Positions 16,601 to 26,781 of a stretch of 39,848 nucleotides of DNA are shown here, piece after piece; within the stretch, counting starts at the first letter, position 1; each line of letters opens with the position of its first letter. The stretch is from an uncultured Prevotellaceae bacterium. GTDB taxonomy: Bacteria; Bacteroidota; Bacteroidia; Bacteroidales; Bacteroidaceae. A program made the translations under genes and the position numbers. Location: NCBI GenBank assembly GCA_902771445.1, contig CACXXD010000008.1, positions 1 to 39,848 on the forward strand, written 5' to 3'. A model generated the notes under the pieces. The model saw nothing but the letters and a program-made list of their open reading frames with translations, ran no database searches and was not told the origin of the DNA.

Positions 16601-19387
16601 ATGAAGAAATTCTTTTTCTGTATCTCACTCTCAGTGATGGGATTGATGACTGCCTGCGTCGATAAGGACGTTGCGGTCGATGCAGACAGCAAGCCCGACT
16701 GGCTTGGTGGAAGCATCTATCAGGAACTGAAGGAACCGCAATTCTTGACAGGTACGTTCAGCACCTATCTGCGGCTGATTGACGATGCCGGCATGGCCAA
16801 CGACCTGAACAGGACGGGCTCAATGACGGTGTTTCCAGCCAATGACGAGGCTTTTGAACGGTTCTTTCGGTCGAACGATTGGGGGGTTAGCAAGTATGAA
16901 GACCTCTCTGCTGCTCAGAAAAAAATGTTACTTTCGAACTCAATGCTCAACAATGCAATGCTGCTGGGCATGCTGTCGAACGTGAACAACTCTACCACTC
17001 AGGTAGAGAAGGGCATAGCTGTGAAGCACGAGACCAATTCGGACGTGATCGACTCTATCCAGATTGTCACTGAGGCTGACATTCCCGTGGGTACTCCTTA
17101 CTGGGATTATTTCAAGAAAAACGGCGGCAAGTATCTCGTCAGCGACTCTACCAACTCAATGATGATTCACTTCACACGTGAGCACATGCTGCACAACAAC
17201 ATCACCACGCTGGGTGAGAACAGTGACTTTGCCATCCTGATGGGCAAGCCTTATCAGGAAGGTATGGCATACGTGTTCGACAAAGAGGTTGTCAAAGGCG
17301 ACGTGACATGTCAGAACGGCTACATTCATCAGGTGGCCGACGTTATCTTCCCTCCGGGCAATATGCCTGAGGTGCTGCGCAACGATGCTGAGACATCGTA
17401 CTTCAGCCGTATCCTCGACTACTTTAGCGGTGCCTATGTTGACCAGAACACCACTCGTGCCTACAACTCTTATGCGCTGGAGCATGGCATGCCTACGGTC
17501 GATGCCATCTATGAGCGCCGCTATCTCAGCAAGGCAAAGTATGGAAAAGGAAAGACTGTGACTCCCGACGGTACGATTATCTCTGCCGATAAAGGTGTGT
17601 TCCTGGAGTATGACCCAGGGTGGAACCAGTTCAGTCCGCAGAAGAAAGACGGTTCGGGCATTGACTATTCGCTGGCAGACATCGGTGCCATGTTCGTTCC
17701 AACCAACGAGGCTGTGAAGAACTTCTTCGTGCATGGTGGTAAGGGTGCCGAAATGATTGATATGTACGGAAAATATAAAGGCACGGAGAACAACGAGGCT
17801 CACCTGTTGGAGAACCTTGACTCGCTCTTTGCCAACCGTCCCGACATTCTTTGCGAATTCGTAAACAATATTATGCGTCCCTCTTTCGTGGAGACCGTAC
17901 CCAGCAAGTTCGACTATATTCAGAACGACGTGAGCGACTATATGGGTATCGTGCTCGACAGCATTCACAAGCGCACCGATGGCCGCTACGACATCAAGAT
18001 TGCCAACAACGGTGTCATCTACAAGATGGACAAGTTCTATTCGCCTGCTGTCTATGAGTCGGTCATGGGTCCCACCTCTATCTATCCTGACATGAGTGTC
18101 ATGAAGTGGGCTGTGACAGATAATACCAACCTGGGCGTTTCGTTCCACTACTATCTGAAAGCAATGAAGTCGCGCTTTGCTTTCTTCATTCCCGACAATG
18201 CAGCTTTCGAGAAGTATTATATCGATCCTATCTATCTTGGTCATCCTCAGCCTCGCGTGCTGAAGTTCACGCCAACTGCCAACGGTGGCATTACTTGTGT
18301 GGCATACGCTTATGATCCTGAGACCAATACGGTGGGCAACGTGATGTATAATGGTGCCAACCGTCCTCTTGACGAATGGAAGTCTCTCTTCATTGATATT
18401 CTGAATTTCCACACGGTGGTGTTGCAGGACGGTGAGAACCTGGGCGACAATAAGTATTACAAGACTAAACATGGTGGCGAGATTCTTCTGTCGGGCATCG
18501 GTACTGGTTCGATGGTGATGAGCGGACAGCAGATTGACAACGGTGTGGAAACATCTGAAATGACAGAAGTATTCCACAAGCAAAATGGTACAGCGTTCCG
18601 CGTGAATCACATCATCGAAGGCCCACGCAACAGTGTGAGCAAAATGCTGCAAGCCTATAACTTCAATGAGTTCTATGCTCTCTGCGCTGGCTTTGGTGCC
18701 GCCACAGAGGAAATGAGATGGGCCGGCATCAGCGACGAAGTGAACTCTTTCGGTACCACAGAACAGGATTCTTATATGATCTTCTCGTCTTCTCGTCGTG
18801 TGGGCAAGTCGGTCATCAACGGCTGCTGCCTTGACGAAAACGTGAAGATGTTCAATACCTATAATTATACCCTCTATGCTCCTAACGATGCTGCTATGGA
18901 GGCAGCCTATGCCAACGGTCTTCCCCGATGGGAAACGATTCACCAGATCTATGAGGACAACATGGAGAAAGGTGACGATGAGCCAGGCGTGCAGGAGGCA
19001 AAGGATCGCGTAAAGGCGATGATCGGTCAGCTGAAGAAGTTTGCCCGTTATCATTTCCAGAGCACCTCTGTTTATGCAGACAACAAAGTGAGCTCGGCTG
19101 AGTATGATACCTTCAGCTCGAATGACATGGGTGTGGCTCTGAAGCTCGTTGTAAACGGCGGTAGCGGCAAGATCAACGTGACAGATGAAGCTGGTAAAAC
19201 GCACTCCGTGACAGCCGGCAGCTCGTCGAACCTGATGGCACGCGACTATTGGTTCAACTCAGAGAAGTCGACCGCCAGCTCTATCTATACATCTTCTTTC
19301 TGTGTGATTCACGAATTGACAGACGTGCTCAGCCCCTGGAAGTCTACTGACAAAGACTGTCCCTGGATTGCAGGTAGCAGAAGATGA
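16601..19387 (+). CDS. FAS1 (fasciclin) multi-domain lipoprotein
   Basis: 928 residues. A lipoprotein signal peptide ends at LMTAC (Cys19). Four FAS1-like units can be traced by the recurring 'TVFPANDEAF' type strand near 76, 'AMFVPTNEAV' near 363, 'AFFIPDNAAF' near 527 and 'TLYAPNDAAM' near 758, each with a later 'G.iH.VddVi' type strand (for example NGYIHQVADVIF near 240, FRVNHIIEG near 667). FAS1 domains are adhesion modules; in Bacteroidota they occur on outer-membrane lipoproteins, some in glycan-use loci. First gene of the operon, 42 bp before a susC. A surface glycan-binding role is inferred. The repeats are diverged from one another, so domain borders are approximate. Confidence 0.8.
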   Translation: MKKFFFCISLSVMGLMTACVDKDVAVDADSKPDWLGGSIYQELKEPQFLTGTFSTYLRLIDDAGMANDLNRTGSMTVFPANDEAFERFFRSNDWGVSKYEDLSAAQKKMLLSNSMLNNAMLLGMLSNVNNSTTQVEKGIAVKHETNSDVIDSIQIVTEADIPVGTPYWDYFKKNGGKYLVSDSTNSMMIHFTREHMLHNNITTLGENSDFAILMGKPYQEGMAYVFDKEVVKGDVTCQNGYIHQVADVIFPPGNMPEVLRNDAETSYFSRILDYFSGAYVDQNTTRAYNSYALEHGMPTVDAIYERRYLSKAKYGKGKTVTPDGTIISADKGVFLEYDPGWNQFSPQKKDGSGIDYSLADIGAMFVPTNEAVKNFFVHGGKGAEMIDMYGKYKGTENNEAHLLENLDSLFANRPDILCEFVNNIMRPSFVETVPSKFDYIQNDVSDYMGIVLDSIHKRTDGRYDIKIANNGVIYKMDKFYSPAVYESVMGPTSIYPDMSVMKWAVTDNTNLGVSFHYYLKAMKSRFAFFIPDNAAFEKYYIDPIYLGHPQPRVLKFTPTANGGITCVAYAYDPETNTVGNVMYNGANRPLDEWKSLFIDILNFHTVVLQDGENLGDNKYYKTKHGGEILLSGIGTGSMVMSGQQIDNGVETSEMTEVFHKQNGTAFRVNHIIEGPRNSVSKMLQAYNFNEFYALCAGFGAATEEMRWAGISDEVNSFGTTEQDSYMIFSSSRRVGKSVINGCCLDENVKMFNTYNYTLYAPNDAAMEAAYANGLPRWETIHQIYEDNMEKGDDEPGVQEAKDRVKAMIGQLKKFARYHFQSTSVYADNKVSSAEYDTFSSNDMGVALKLVVNGGSGKINVTDEAGKTHSVTAGSSSNLMARDYWFNSEKSTASSIYTSSFCVIHELTDVLSPWKSTDKDCPWIAGSRR

Positions 19388-19429
19388 TAAGGGTTCATGA
19401 ATAGTATAACTTAAAAGGCCTAATAAACA

Positions 19430-22400
19430 ATGACAATTAAGAAAATATTGCTAATGGCTCTGCTGACGATTGTCTGTCAGGGACTGATGGCACAGGGAAT
19501 CCGTATATCGGGTACGTTGACCGATAATGATGGCCCCGTCATGATGGGTAATGTCGTGGAGGTCGATGCTAACAACCGTATCGTGTCGGCCACGCAGACC
19601 GACTTCAACGGTAACTTCTCCATGCAAGTGAAGAGTGCCAAGAACAAACTGAAATTCTCTTATGTGGGCGACAAGACCAAAGTGATGGCGATTGGATCGC
19701 AAACGGTGTTTAAGGTGAAGCTCGAGTCAGAGAACACACAACTGAAAGAGGTGGTGGTGAAATCGAAAAGAAGTGCTTCGGGCGGTCTGATGATTGCCAA
19801 GAAAGAACTCTCGGTATCGCAGCAGACGTTCAACATGGAAAATGTGGAAGGTCTGGCATTCACCTCTGCCGACGAGGCCCTGCAAGGTGAGATTGCCGGT
19901 CTTGACATTGTGTCAAATTCTGGTAACCTGGGAGCTGGCACGTCGATGCGCCTTCGTGGTGTGACCACCATCAACGGCGATGCCAACCCACTGATTGTTG
20001 TGGACGATAAAATCTTTGACAATCCTGATGAAAACTTCGACTTTGCCAATGCCACCGATGAGCAATATGCTTCGCTGCTCTCGGTGAACGTTGAGGATAT
20101 TGCCAACATCGTTGTGCTGAAAGATGCTGCCGCAACGGCCATCTGGGGTTCAAATGGTTCGAACGGTGTGATTCAGATTACCACGAAGCATGGTACACGC
20201 GGCAAACCACGTGTCACCTTCTCATATAAGTTCACGGGTACATGGCAGCCGAAGGGCTACACCCTGCTGAATGGTGACGACTATACCATGCTGATGAAGG
20301 AGGAGTTCTACAACCCCTCACAGGACAAGGATGCAACGCGTACCATGTATGAGCTGAACTATCGCTCTTCATGGCCTGAATATGAGAACTGGAACAACAA
20401 TACCGACTGGGTGGGGGCTGTAACACAGTTCGGTGCCATGCACGACTATAACCTCAGTCTCACTGGTGGTGGTCAGAAGGCAACCTTCCGTATTTCGGCT
20501 GGCTACAAGCACCAGACTGGTTCTATCATCAAGCAGAAGTTCCAGCAGTTCACGACTCGTATGGTGCTCGACTACAATGTGTCTGACCGCATCCGTTTCT
20601 CTACCAACTTCGCTCTGACCTATACAGGCAATGACAAGAACTACTCTAACTTGCTTTCGATTGCACAGAAGATTGCGCCGAACATGAGCATTTATCGTCA
20701 GGATGCCAATGGCAACGACACCGATGAGTTCTATATCATGAACCCAAGTGATAGTAATCACAGTCCTGCCGGTGGTGGAAATTACTCGTCTTACAATCTG
20801 GCAGCCATCAAGTCGCTCGGCAACCCTGTCGCTATTGCTAATCTGGCATGGTCGAAGGAGAATACCTATCGTCTAACCCCAGACTTCAGTGTGAAGTACG
20901 AGTTGTTGGGAACCGAGGCCGACAAGAGCCGTCTGACGTTGAATGGTCGCGTAGACTTCGATATCTATGCAAGCAGTAGTCCTACCTATTATCCAGCTTC
21001 GCTCTCAAGCAACCAGTGGTCGAGCAGCTCTTATAATAAGAGCACAAACACTGAGACCAACCGTATGAAGATTGGCGGTCGTGTGGAGTTACAGTTCACA
21101 CCGTACTTCCAGAACAAGGACTGGTTTGCTACGATGCTGGCCCGCTATGAGATGAGCACGACCAAGTACAATAAGCAGGAGGTGACGATGAGCGAGCTGC
21201 CCACAGGCATCACAGCTCCTACGGTCTATGGCTGGCTGGGCGGCATGGCAAGCAGCAACTCGCGTTCGGCTTCTCAGAACCTGCTCTACAACGGTCACGT
21301 ATCTTACAAGGACGGACGCTACAACTTGACCTTCTCATTGCGTGCCGACGGTAACTCGAAGTTCGGCCCGAAGAACAAGTGGGCCATCTTCCCCGGTGCT
21401 TCTCTCCGTTACAACATCAGCGAAGAGCCCTTCATGAAGTGGTCGCGCAATGTGGTGTCGATGCTCGGCCTGCGTGCATCGTGGGGTATCGTGGGTAAGG
21501 CTCCTAACTCAAACATCAGTTTCTGGAACACCTACAACACTTCGGCTGGTCTTTATGGCTTCAATGGTGCTACGCTGCCTATTGGTACACTCGATGGCCT
21601 GAAGCTCGACAACCTGCGCTGGGAGAAGACAACCTCTTATAACCTTGGTTTCAACCTCAGCTTCCTGAACGAGCGCATCGAGATTGACTTCGACTACTAT
21701 CACAAGGAAACCAGAGACCTGCTCATGTCGAGCTATACCATTCCTTCGATGGCTGGTTACAGCTCGTTGGCCAGTGCCAATGTCGGTCGAATGGATAACA
21801 ATGGTTGGGAAATGAACTTCTCGGCTAAGAAGCTCGTGAAGGCAGGCAAATTCTCGATGGACTTTAGCTTCAACGTGGCCCAGAACTCCAATTTGATCAA
21901 GGACATGGACGAGAGCGTGCTTACAGCTTTGAACACCTATTATACTAACTATACCACTGGTAAGACCTCTTTGCCTTGGGATGTAAGCCAGCGTGGTAAC
22001 TGGCCGTTGCGTGTTCAGCTGAACAACTCACTCGGTTCTATCTATGGCTTCCGTTACAAGGGTGTCTATCAGTACACCTACGACTATCTGGAGAACATGC
22101 AGAAGGAGAACAACTGGACTGCAGAAGAATATGAGGCTAAAATCAACGGCATGATGGCAGAGGGCAAGACATTCCCTGTGGCTGTCGATGCTCAGGGAAA
22201 AGTGCTCATGGATGGTCAGGGCCATCCCAAGCGCATGCAGTTCAACTACTATAAGGACGGCGAAGATGCTTACAAGTTCCAGGGTGGTGATGCTATTTAT
22301 GAAGACATCAATCAGGACGGCCAGATTGACCAGCTCGACCTCGTCTATCTGGGCAACTCGCTTCCAAAGATCAACGGTGGTTTCAACTTCACCTTCCGCT

Positions 22401-22852
22401 ACGGACGCTGGAGCCTGAAGACACGTTTCATGTATCGTTTCGGCAACAAGATCGTGAACCTGGCTCGCCAGAACCTGGAGAAGATGTACGATACCTATAA
22501 CCAGTGTGCTACGGTGAACTATCGTTGGCGTAAGGATGGCGATGTGACGCCAATTCCTCGTGCCATGTACAATACCTCTTATAACTTCCAGCCCAGTGAT
22601 CGTTATGTAGAGAACGGCAGTTTCGTTCGTTTCCAGAACTTGCAGCTCGCTTACGATTTCGACAAGAAGATGGTGAAGAAGATTGGCTTGAACACTTTGC
22701 AGGCTTACATCTCAATGAACAACCTCTATGTCTGGACGAAGTACAGTGGTGTTGACCCTGAAATCTCTCCGCAAGGCTATGGCGTGGCTGCCGATGCATC
22801 GCAGACTCCGCGCTCTAAGCAGTTTACTGTGACACTCAACATTGGATTCTAA
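19430..22852 (+). CDS. SusC/RagA-family TonB-dependent outer-membrane channel (first pair)
   Basis: 1140 residues. Signal peptide (MTIKKILLMALLTIVCQGLMAQ), then a carboxypeptidase-regulatory-like beta domain (about 23-105, ISGTLTDNDGPVMMGNVVEV), a TonB-box-like region (QLKEVVVKSKRS), the plug (about 135-255, with DEALQGEIAGLDIVSNSG, SMRLRG, NPLIVVDD and VLKDAAATAIWGSNGSNGVI) and a barrel up to a C-terminus ending in FTVTLNIGF, the usual final strand. No N-terminal STN signalling domain is present, so it is not a TonB-dependent transducer. It imports oligosaccharides with the SusD-like lid encoded 27 bp downstream. Substrate is inferred as rhamnogalacturonan fragments from the nearby lyase. 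Confidence 0.93.
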   Translation: MTIKKILLMALLTIVCQGLMAQGIRISGTLTDNDGPVMMGNVVEVDANNRIVSATQTDFNGNFSMQVKSAKNKLKFSYVGDKTKVMAIGSQTVFKVKLESENTQLKEVVVKSKRSASGGLMIAKKELSVSQQTFNMENVEGLAFTSADEALQGEIAGLDIVSNSGNLGAGTSMRLRGVTTINGDANPLIVVDDKIFDNPDENFDFANATDEQYASLLSVNVEDIANIVVLKDAAATAIWGSNGSNGVIQITTKHGTRGKPRVTFSYKFTGTWQPKGYTLLNGDDYTMLMKEEFYNPSQDKDATRTMYELNYRSSWPEYENWNNNTDWVGAVTQFGAMHDYNLSLTGGGQKATFRISAGYKHQTGSIIKQKFQQFTTRMVLDYNVSDRIRFSTNFALTYTGNDKNYSNLLSIAQKIAPNMSIYRQDANGNDTDEFYIMNPSDSNHSPAGGGNYSSYNLAAIKSLGNPVAIANLAWSKENTYRLTPDFSVKYELLGTEADKSRLTLNGRVDFDIYASSSPTYYPASLSSNQWSSSSYNKSTNTETNRMKIGGRVELQFTPYFQNKDWFATMLARYEMSTTKYNKQEVTMSELPTGITAPTVYGWLGGMASSNSRSASQNLLYNGHVSYKDGRYNLTFSLRADGNSKFGPKNKWAIFPGASLRYNISEEPFMKWSRNVVSMLGLRASWGIVGKAPNSNISFWNTYNTSAGLYGFNGATLPIGTLDGLKLDNLRWEKTTSYNLGFNLSFLNERIEIDFDYYHKETRDLLMSSYTIPSMAGYSSLASANVGRMDNNGWEMNFSAKKLVKAGKFSMDFSFNVAQNSNLIKDMDESVLTALNTYYTNYTTGKTSLPWDVSQRGNWPLRVQLNNSLGSIYGFRYKGVYQYTYDYLENMQKENNWTAEEYEAKINGMMAEGKTFPVAVDAQGKVLMDGQGHPKRMQFNYYKDGEDAYKFQGGDAIYEDINQDGQIDQLDLVYLGNSLPKINGGFNFTFRYGRWSLKTRFMYRFGNKIVNLARQNLEKMYDTYNQCATVNYRWRKDGDVTPIPRAMYNTSYNFQPSDRYVENGSFVRFQNLQLAYDFDKKMVKKIGLNTLQAYISMNNLYVWTKYSGVDPEISPQGYGVAADASQTPRSKQFTVTLNIGF

Positions 22853-22879
22853 TCAGTTGAATATTGTAAATTGAAAGTT

Positions 22880-24634
22880 ATGAAAAATTATATTTCAATA
22901 ATTGCTGCCAGCTTGATGATCGTGTCGTGCGTTGATACGGTTATTATACCTGATGACAAGACTGTGGACGAGGATTTCTGGAAATCGAAGTCCGACGTGC
23001 AACTGATGGTCAACGGTGCCTATCAGGCTATGCTGAGCGAGAATGTCTTGTCAAAATTGATTGTGTGGGGTGGTCTTCGCTCCGACGAGATGATTCCCAT
23101 TGATAATCTCACGAGCGATGTTCGTGATGATCTGCGCGATATTAATCTGGCTAATATCCAGGCTGATAATATGTATGCAGAGTGGGGACCTATCTATGGT
23201 ATTATTAATAGGTGCAATGTGGTGCTGGAGAAAGCTGCTGCCGTGAAGGATGAAGACCCTTCTTATACCGAAGGCGACTATCAGGCCGACCGAGCCCAGA
23301 TGCTCGCGCTGCGTGCATTGTGCCATTTCTATCTGGTTCGCAACTTCCGTGATGTGCCTCTTGCTGTAACGGCCGTTATGAACAGCAGTCAGGACTACTA
23401 TCTGTCACAGAGTGCTCCGTCGGTTGTACTTGAGAAGTGTATTAGCGACTTGAAGGAGGCTGAGGGTAATTCCATCCTTGCCACTGCTTTTGCCGACTGG
23501 CAGAAGGTGGGCATCCTGACTCGTGATGGCGTACAGTCTATTCTGGCTGACATCTTCCTTTGGAGAGCCAGCGTGACCCACAGCCAGGCTGACTATGATG
23601 AAGCTATTGCCTATTGCGACAAGGTGATTGCCTCGAAGAAGTCACAGCACGTCTTTAAGCGTGGCGAGAGTCGTGAGGAAAAAGACTTCTATCTGTCTGA
23701 AGGCAAGAGCATGTTCAACGATTTGTTTGTTGAACAGAATGCAGAAGAGAGCATTTTCGAAATTCAGTCGACATCTACAACTGCCAATGCCAACATGGCC
23801 ATTTGCAAGTATTTTGCTCACTATGCAAACTCAAGAGATCCCTACCTCTTTGCTTCGAATAGTTATAAATACACAGGAACGGTCTATACCGTGAGTGGAT
23901 ACCAGCGCGATTGGCGTGGTTCTATGAATACTTATGCTGATGAAAAGACGGTGGGTGACTTCACAGGTGTGCAGATTCGTAAATATGTGTTTGGCGATCG
24001 AAACTTTTCGCCCAGTAGCACTGATACTCGCGGCAATGCTGTGCGTGCTTTCTCAAATACATATCAGCAGAACTACATCATCTATCGTTTGGCCGACGTG
24101 ATGCTGATGAAGGCCGAAGCTTTGGTTGCCAAAGCTGCTTTGATGGCAAACGATGCTACTGATGCTTCGGAATATTCTGATGAAGTGAAGACTCTGATCA
24201 ACGATGCTTTCGTTATCACTTCTGAGGTGAACACCCGTGCACGCGAGGTTACAACTTCAACCATCCTCCCCGCTACCTATGCTACAATCGAGAAGATGGA
24301 AGAACTGGTGATGGCTGAGCGTGCTCGTGAGTTGGCCTTCGAGGGCAAGCGCTGGTACGATCTGTTGCGCTTCAACTATCGTCACATTGATCCAGTTGAC
24401 TATTCAACAACACTTGCAGCCATGAGTGAGCAAGGCAAGGCGCTGGCCACGACCTATGCTCCTATGCTCGACTTCGTGAAGGGCAAGTTGGCAGGCAAGG
24501 GTAATGCTGTGACTGCCAAGATGCAGAATGAGGCTAAGCTCTACATGCCCGTTCCTTTGGTTGACCTGAATGTCGACAGTAATCTGAAGCAGAACCCTGG
24601 TTATGGTTCGACGGATACTTATAGTAAGAAATAA
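22880..24634 (+). CDS. SusD/RagB-family lipoprotein (first pair)
   Basis: 584 residues. The lipoprotein signal ends MIVSC (Cys17). An N-terminal segment DEDFWKSKSDVQLMVNGAYQ is typical of SusD, as are the tetratricopeptide-like helices with RALCHFYLVRNFRDVPL near 140-160 and the C-terminal RARELAFEGKRWYDLLRFN near 480. It acts as the hinged lid on the partner SusC at the cell surface and captures glycans. An in-frame TTG at 22871 would add three residues, but the ATG at 22880 directly begins the signal peptide. It follows susC by 27 bp and precedes the FAS1 gene by 20 bp, consistent with one transcript. Confidence 0.93.
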   Translation: MKNYISIIAASLMIVSCVDTVIIPDDKTVDEDFWKSKSDVQLMVNGAYQAMLSENVLSKLIVWGGLRSDEMIPIDNLTSDVRDDLRDINLANIQADNMYAEWGPIYGIINRCNVVLEKAAAVKDEDPSYTEGDYQADRAQMLALRALCHFYLVRNFRDVPLAVTAVMNSSQDYYLSQSAPSVVLEKCISDLKEAEGNSILATAFADWQKVGILTRDGVQSILADIFLWRASVTHSQADYDEAIAYCDKVIASKKSQHVFKRGESREEKDFYLSEGKSMFNDLFVEQNAEESIFEIQSTSTTANANMAICKYFAHYANSRDPYLFASNSYKYTGTVYTVSGYQRDWRGSMNTYADEKTVGDFTGVQIRKYVFGDRNFSPSSTDTRGNAVRAFSNTYQQNYIIYRLADVMLMKAEALVAKAALMANDATDASEYSDEVKTLINDAFVITSEVNTRAREVTTSTILPATYATIEKMEELVMAERARELAFEGKRWYDLLRFNYRHIDPVDYSTTLAAMSEQGKALATTYAPMLDFVKGKLAGKGNAVTAKMQNEAKLYMPVPLVDLNVDSNLKQNPGYGSTDTYSKK

Positions 24635-24654
24635 ATTAAAGGACTATTTGCTAT

Positions 24655-26751
24655 ATGAAGACAAGTATATTTAAGAAACTGGGCCGTTTGTTCTTCTTGG
24701 GAGCAGGCCTTGCCGTTACAACCACCGCTTGTAATCCGGAACCAGACGAGTCGGATCTGTACACCTTCACTGGTCAGACGATTGGTTCGTTCATCGAGAG
24801 CAACAGTGAATTGTCGGCTTTCAAGCAAATTATGGAGCGCGTGGGCTACGACAAAATGATGGCAGCCTATGGCAGCTACACTTGCTTTGCACCGGTCAAT
24901 TCGGGTGTCATGGCCTATATTGACAGCCTCTACAATGATACCGAGGCACTCATACCGCACAATGGTATGTCATCGAACTCTGTGGAAGGACTGAGCGACA
25001 GTCTGTGCCTGAGCATCGTGCGCTATCACCTGTCTACTACCTATAGGAATGCCGTCTCTATGACATCTGACGAGGGCGGTGAGGTGACCACCATGCTGGG
25101 TTATACATTCAGATATGTTTCGGTCGACGGTTCGCCTATGCTGAACGATAAGGCGAAGGTGATTAGTTCAGACCATGAGGTTATCAACGGTATTGTTCAT
25201 GTGATTGACAATGTGATTCCTCGTTTCACCCGTTACATCGGCGACCAGCTGAAGCGCAACAAGGAGACCTTCTCTATCTTCTCTGCTGCTTTGGAAGAGA
25301 CGGGCTGGGATAAGAAATTGATGATTTCAAAGAAGGATCAGACCTTCACTTACAACCAGCGTCCGCGAGCAAACTACAGCAGTTCAATCACAGGCGATAC
25401 AGAGTGTAAGGTGGGCTTCACCGTCTTTGCAGAGCCAGACGAGGTAATCAAGGCTGCTCTTCGTAGTGAGGGACTTTCAGAAGATCTCAATGGTCTGAAG
25501 GCATACGCTAACAAGGTGTATGGTGGCGAATGGAAATATGATTACCTCAAGGAGAACGGTCTGACAGTCAGCACTGGCACCGACTATACTGAGCCTTTGA
25601 ATGCCCTGAACATGTTTGTGGCTTACCACATTCTGGGCTGCTCGATGTCGGCCAACCAGTTGGTGTTCGAGAAGGGTAGCAGTGCCAACTGGAACTATGC
25701 TCCTAATGCTGATCCTCATGATTACTACGAGACGATGCTTCCCCATACCTTGCTGAAGGTTTGGGAACCCCACGATGTAGGTACGGGCAAGACCCTCTTG
25801 CTGAACCGCTATCAGACGTATAACACTTTGACCAACGAAGTGGGTACACAGGGTACGAATCATGAGTTGATCAGAAAGGGCATCACTGTGAACCGTCAGG
25901 GTTCGCTGGCCGCCTATAACGGCTATGTTCACAGCATCGACGGCATGCTGGTCTATGATGAGACCGTTCATACAGGTGTGCTGAACGAGCGCATGCGTTT
26001 CAACTGTACGACACTCTTCCCTGAGCTGATTACGAACGGCTATCGTTATTGGACGGGTGGCGACGGCAACATTCCCGCAGGCTATGACTCTGGCCGTATG
26101 GGTATCGCCAACGACTTCTTCGACAATATCGAGCTTTACGATGAGGGTGTGTGCTTCGCCTATGCATTGCACTCCAACATGCGTTGCTATCAGTCAGACC
26201 AGTTGCAGGTATGGGGTCGTTTCGACTTCGCCTTCAAGTTGCCTCCTGTTCCGAGTGGCTTGTATGAGATTCGCATCATCTATCCTCCGTTGAGCTATGG
26301 TGGATTCATGCAGTACTACATTGGCAACTCGCGTAATATTCAGTCGATGGAGCCTCTGGGCATTCCTTACGACTACACCATCGATGCTACCGACCCACGC
26401 ATTGGTTGGACCACGACGGTAGGCGACGAGCCAGAGGAAGACGACAAAGGTATTGCTTCCGACGTGGCCATGCATAACCGCGGTTATATGCGTGCTCCTT
26501 ACAGCTTCTGCGGTCACAGCAGTGACACGGGCTGGAGCGAGACCAACAACTGTCGTGTGGAGCCTGGCTATGGAACGATGGTCATACGTTCGGTGCTGGG
26601 ACGTGTTCAGCTCTCTCAGGGCGGCGAGCACTGGCTGCGCATCAAGACGCTTGATCCCGATAACACGCAGTTGCTGACGGGCATCGACTTTATCGAAGTG
26701 GTTCCTGTGGGAGTCGTCGATAATGATCAGTATGCTGAAGACTGGTATTAA
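24655..26751 (+). CDS. FAS1 lipoprotein with C-terminal beta domain
   Basis: 698 residues. Signal peptide ending TTTAC (Cys26), then acidic residues (NPEPDESD) that may aid surface export. The first FAS1 unit spans about 38-205 (TIGSFIESN, YTCFAPVNSGVMAYI, NGIVHVIDNVIP); the second about 215-440 (VGFTVFAEPDEVIKAAL, NGYVHSIDGMLVYDE). The remaining 250 residues form a separate beta-rich domain with FDNIELYDEG, GRFDFAFKLPPVPSGLYEIR and WLRIKTLDPDN, which looks like a ligand-binding sandwich of the kind found at the end of Bacteroidota fasciclin lipoproteins. It lies directly after susD, the place usually taken by surface glycan-binding proteins (SusE/F-type), so the same role is inferred. Confidence 0.8.
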   Translation: MKTSIFKKLGRLFFLGAGLAVTTTACNPEPDESDLYTFTGQTIGSFIESNSELSAFKQIMERVGYDKMMAAYGSYTCFAPVNSGVMAYIDSLYNDTEALIPHNGMSSNSVEGLSDSLCLSIVRYHLSTTYRNAVSMTSDEGGEVTTMLGYTFRYVSVDGSPMLNDKAKVISSDHEVINGIVHVIDNVIPRFTRYIGDQLKRNKETFSIFSAALEETGWDKKLMISKKDQTFTYNQRPRANYSSSITGDTECKVGFTVFAEPDEVIKAALRSEGLSEDLNGLKAYANKVYGGEWKYDYLKENGLTVSTGTDYTEPLNALNMFVAYHILGCSMSANQLVFEKGSSANWNYAPNADPHDYYETMLPHTLLKVWEPHDVGTGKTLLLNRYQTYNTLTNEVGTQGTNHELIRKGITVNRQGSLAAYNGYVHSIDGMLVYDETVHTGVLNERMRFNCTTLFPELITNGYRYWTGGDGNIPAGYDSGRMGIANDFFDNIELYDEGVCFAYALHSNMRCYQSDQLQVWGRFDFAFKLPPVPSGLYEIRIIYPPLSYGGFMQYYIGNSRNIQSMEPLGIPYDYTIDATDPRIGWTTTVGDEPEEDDKGIASDVAMHNRGYMRAPYSFCGHSSDTGWSETNNCRVEPGYGTMVIRSVLGRVQLSQGGEHWLRIKTLDPDNTQLLTGIDFIEVVPVGVVDNDQYAEDWY

Positions 26752-26781
26752 TTGTGATTGACCTTTAATGAATAATAGACA

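Noticed and set aside
17156-19204. 682-codon open frame on the minus strand opposite the first FAS1 gene
   Set aside because: Composition is His/Val/Ile-rich without domains or a signal; it is the shadow of the codon use of the plus-strand gene, which has a lipobox and FAS1 strands.
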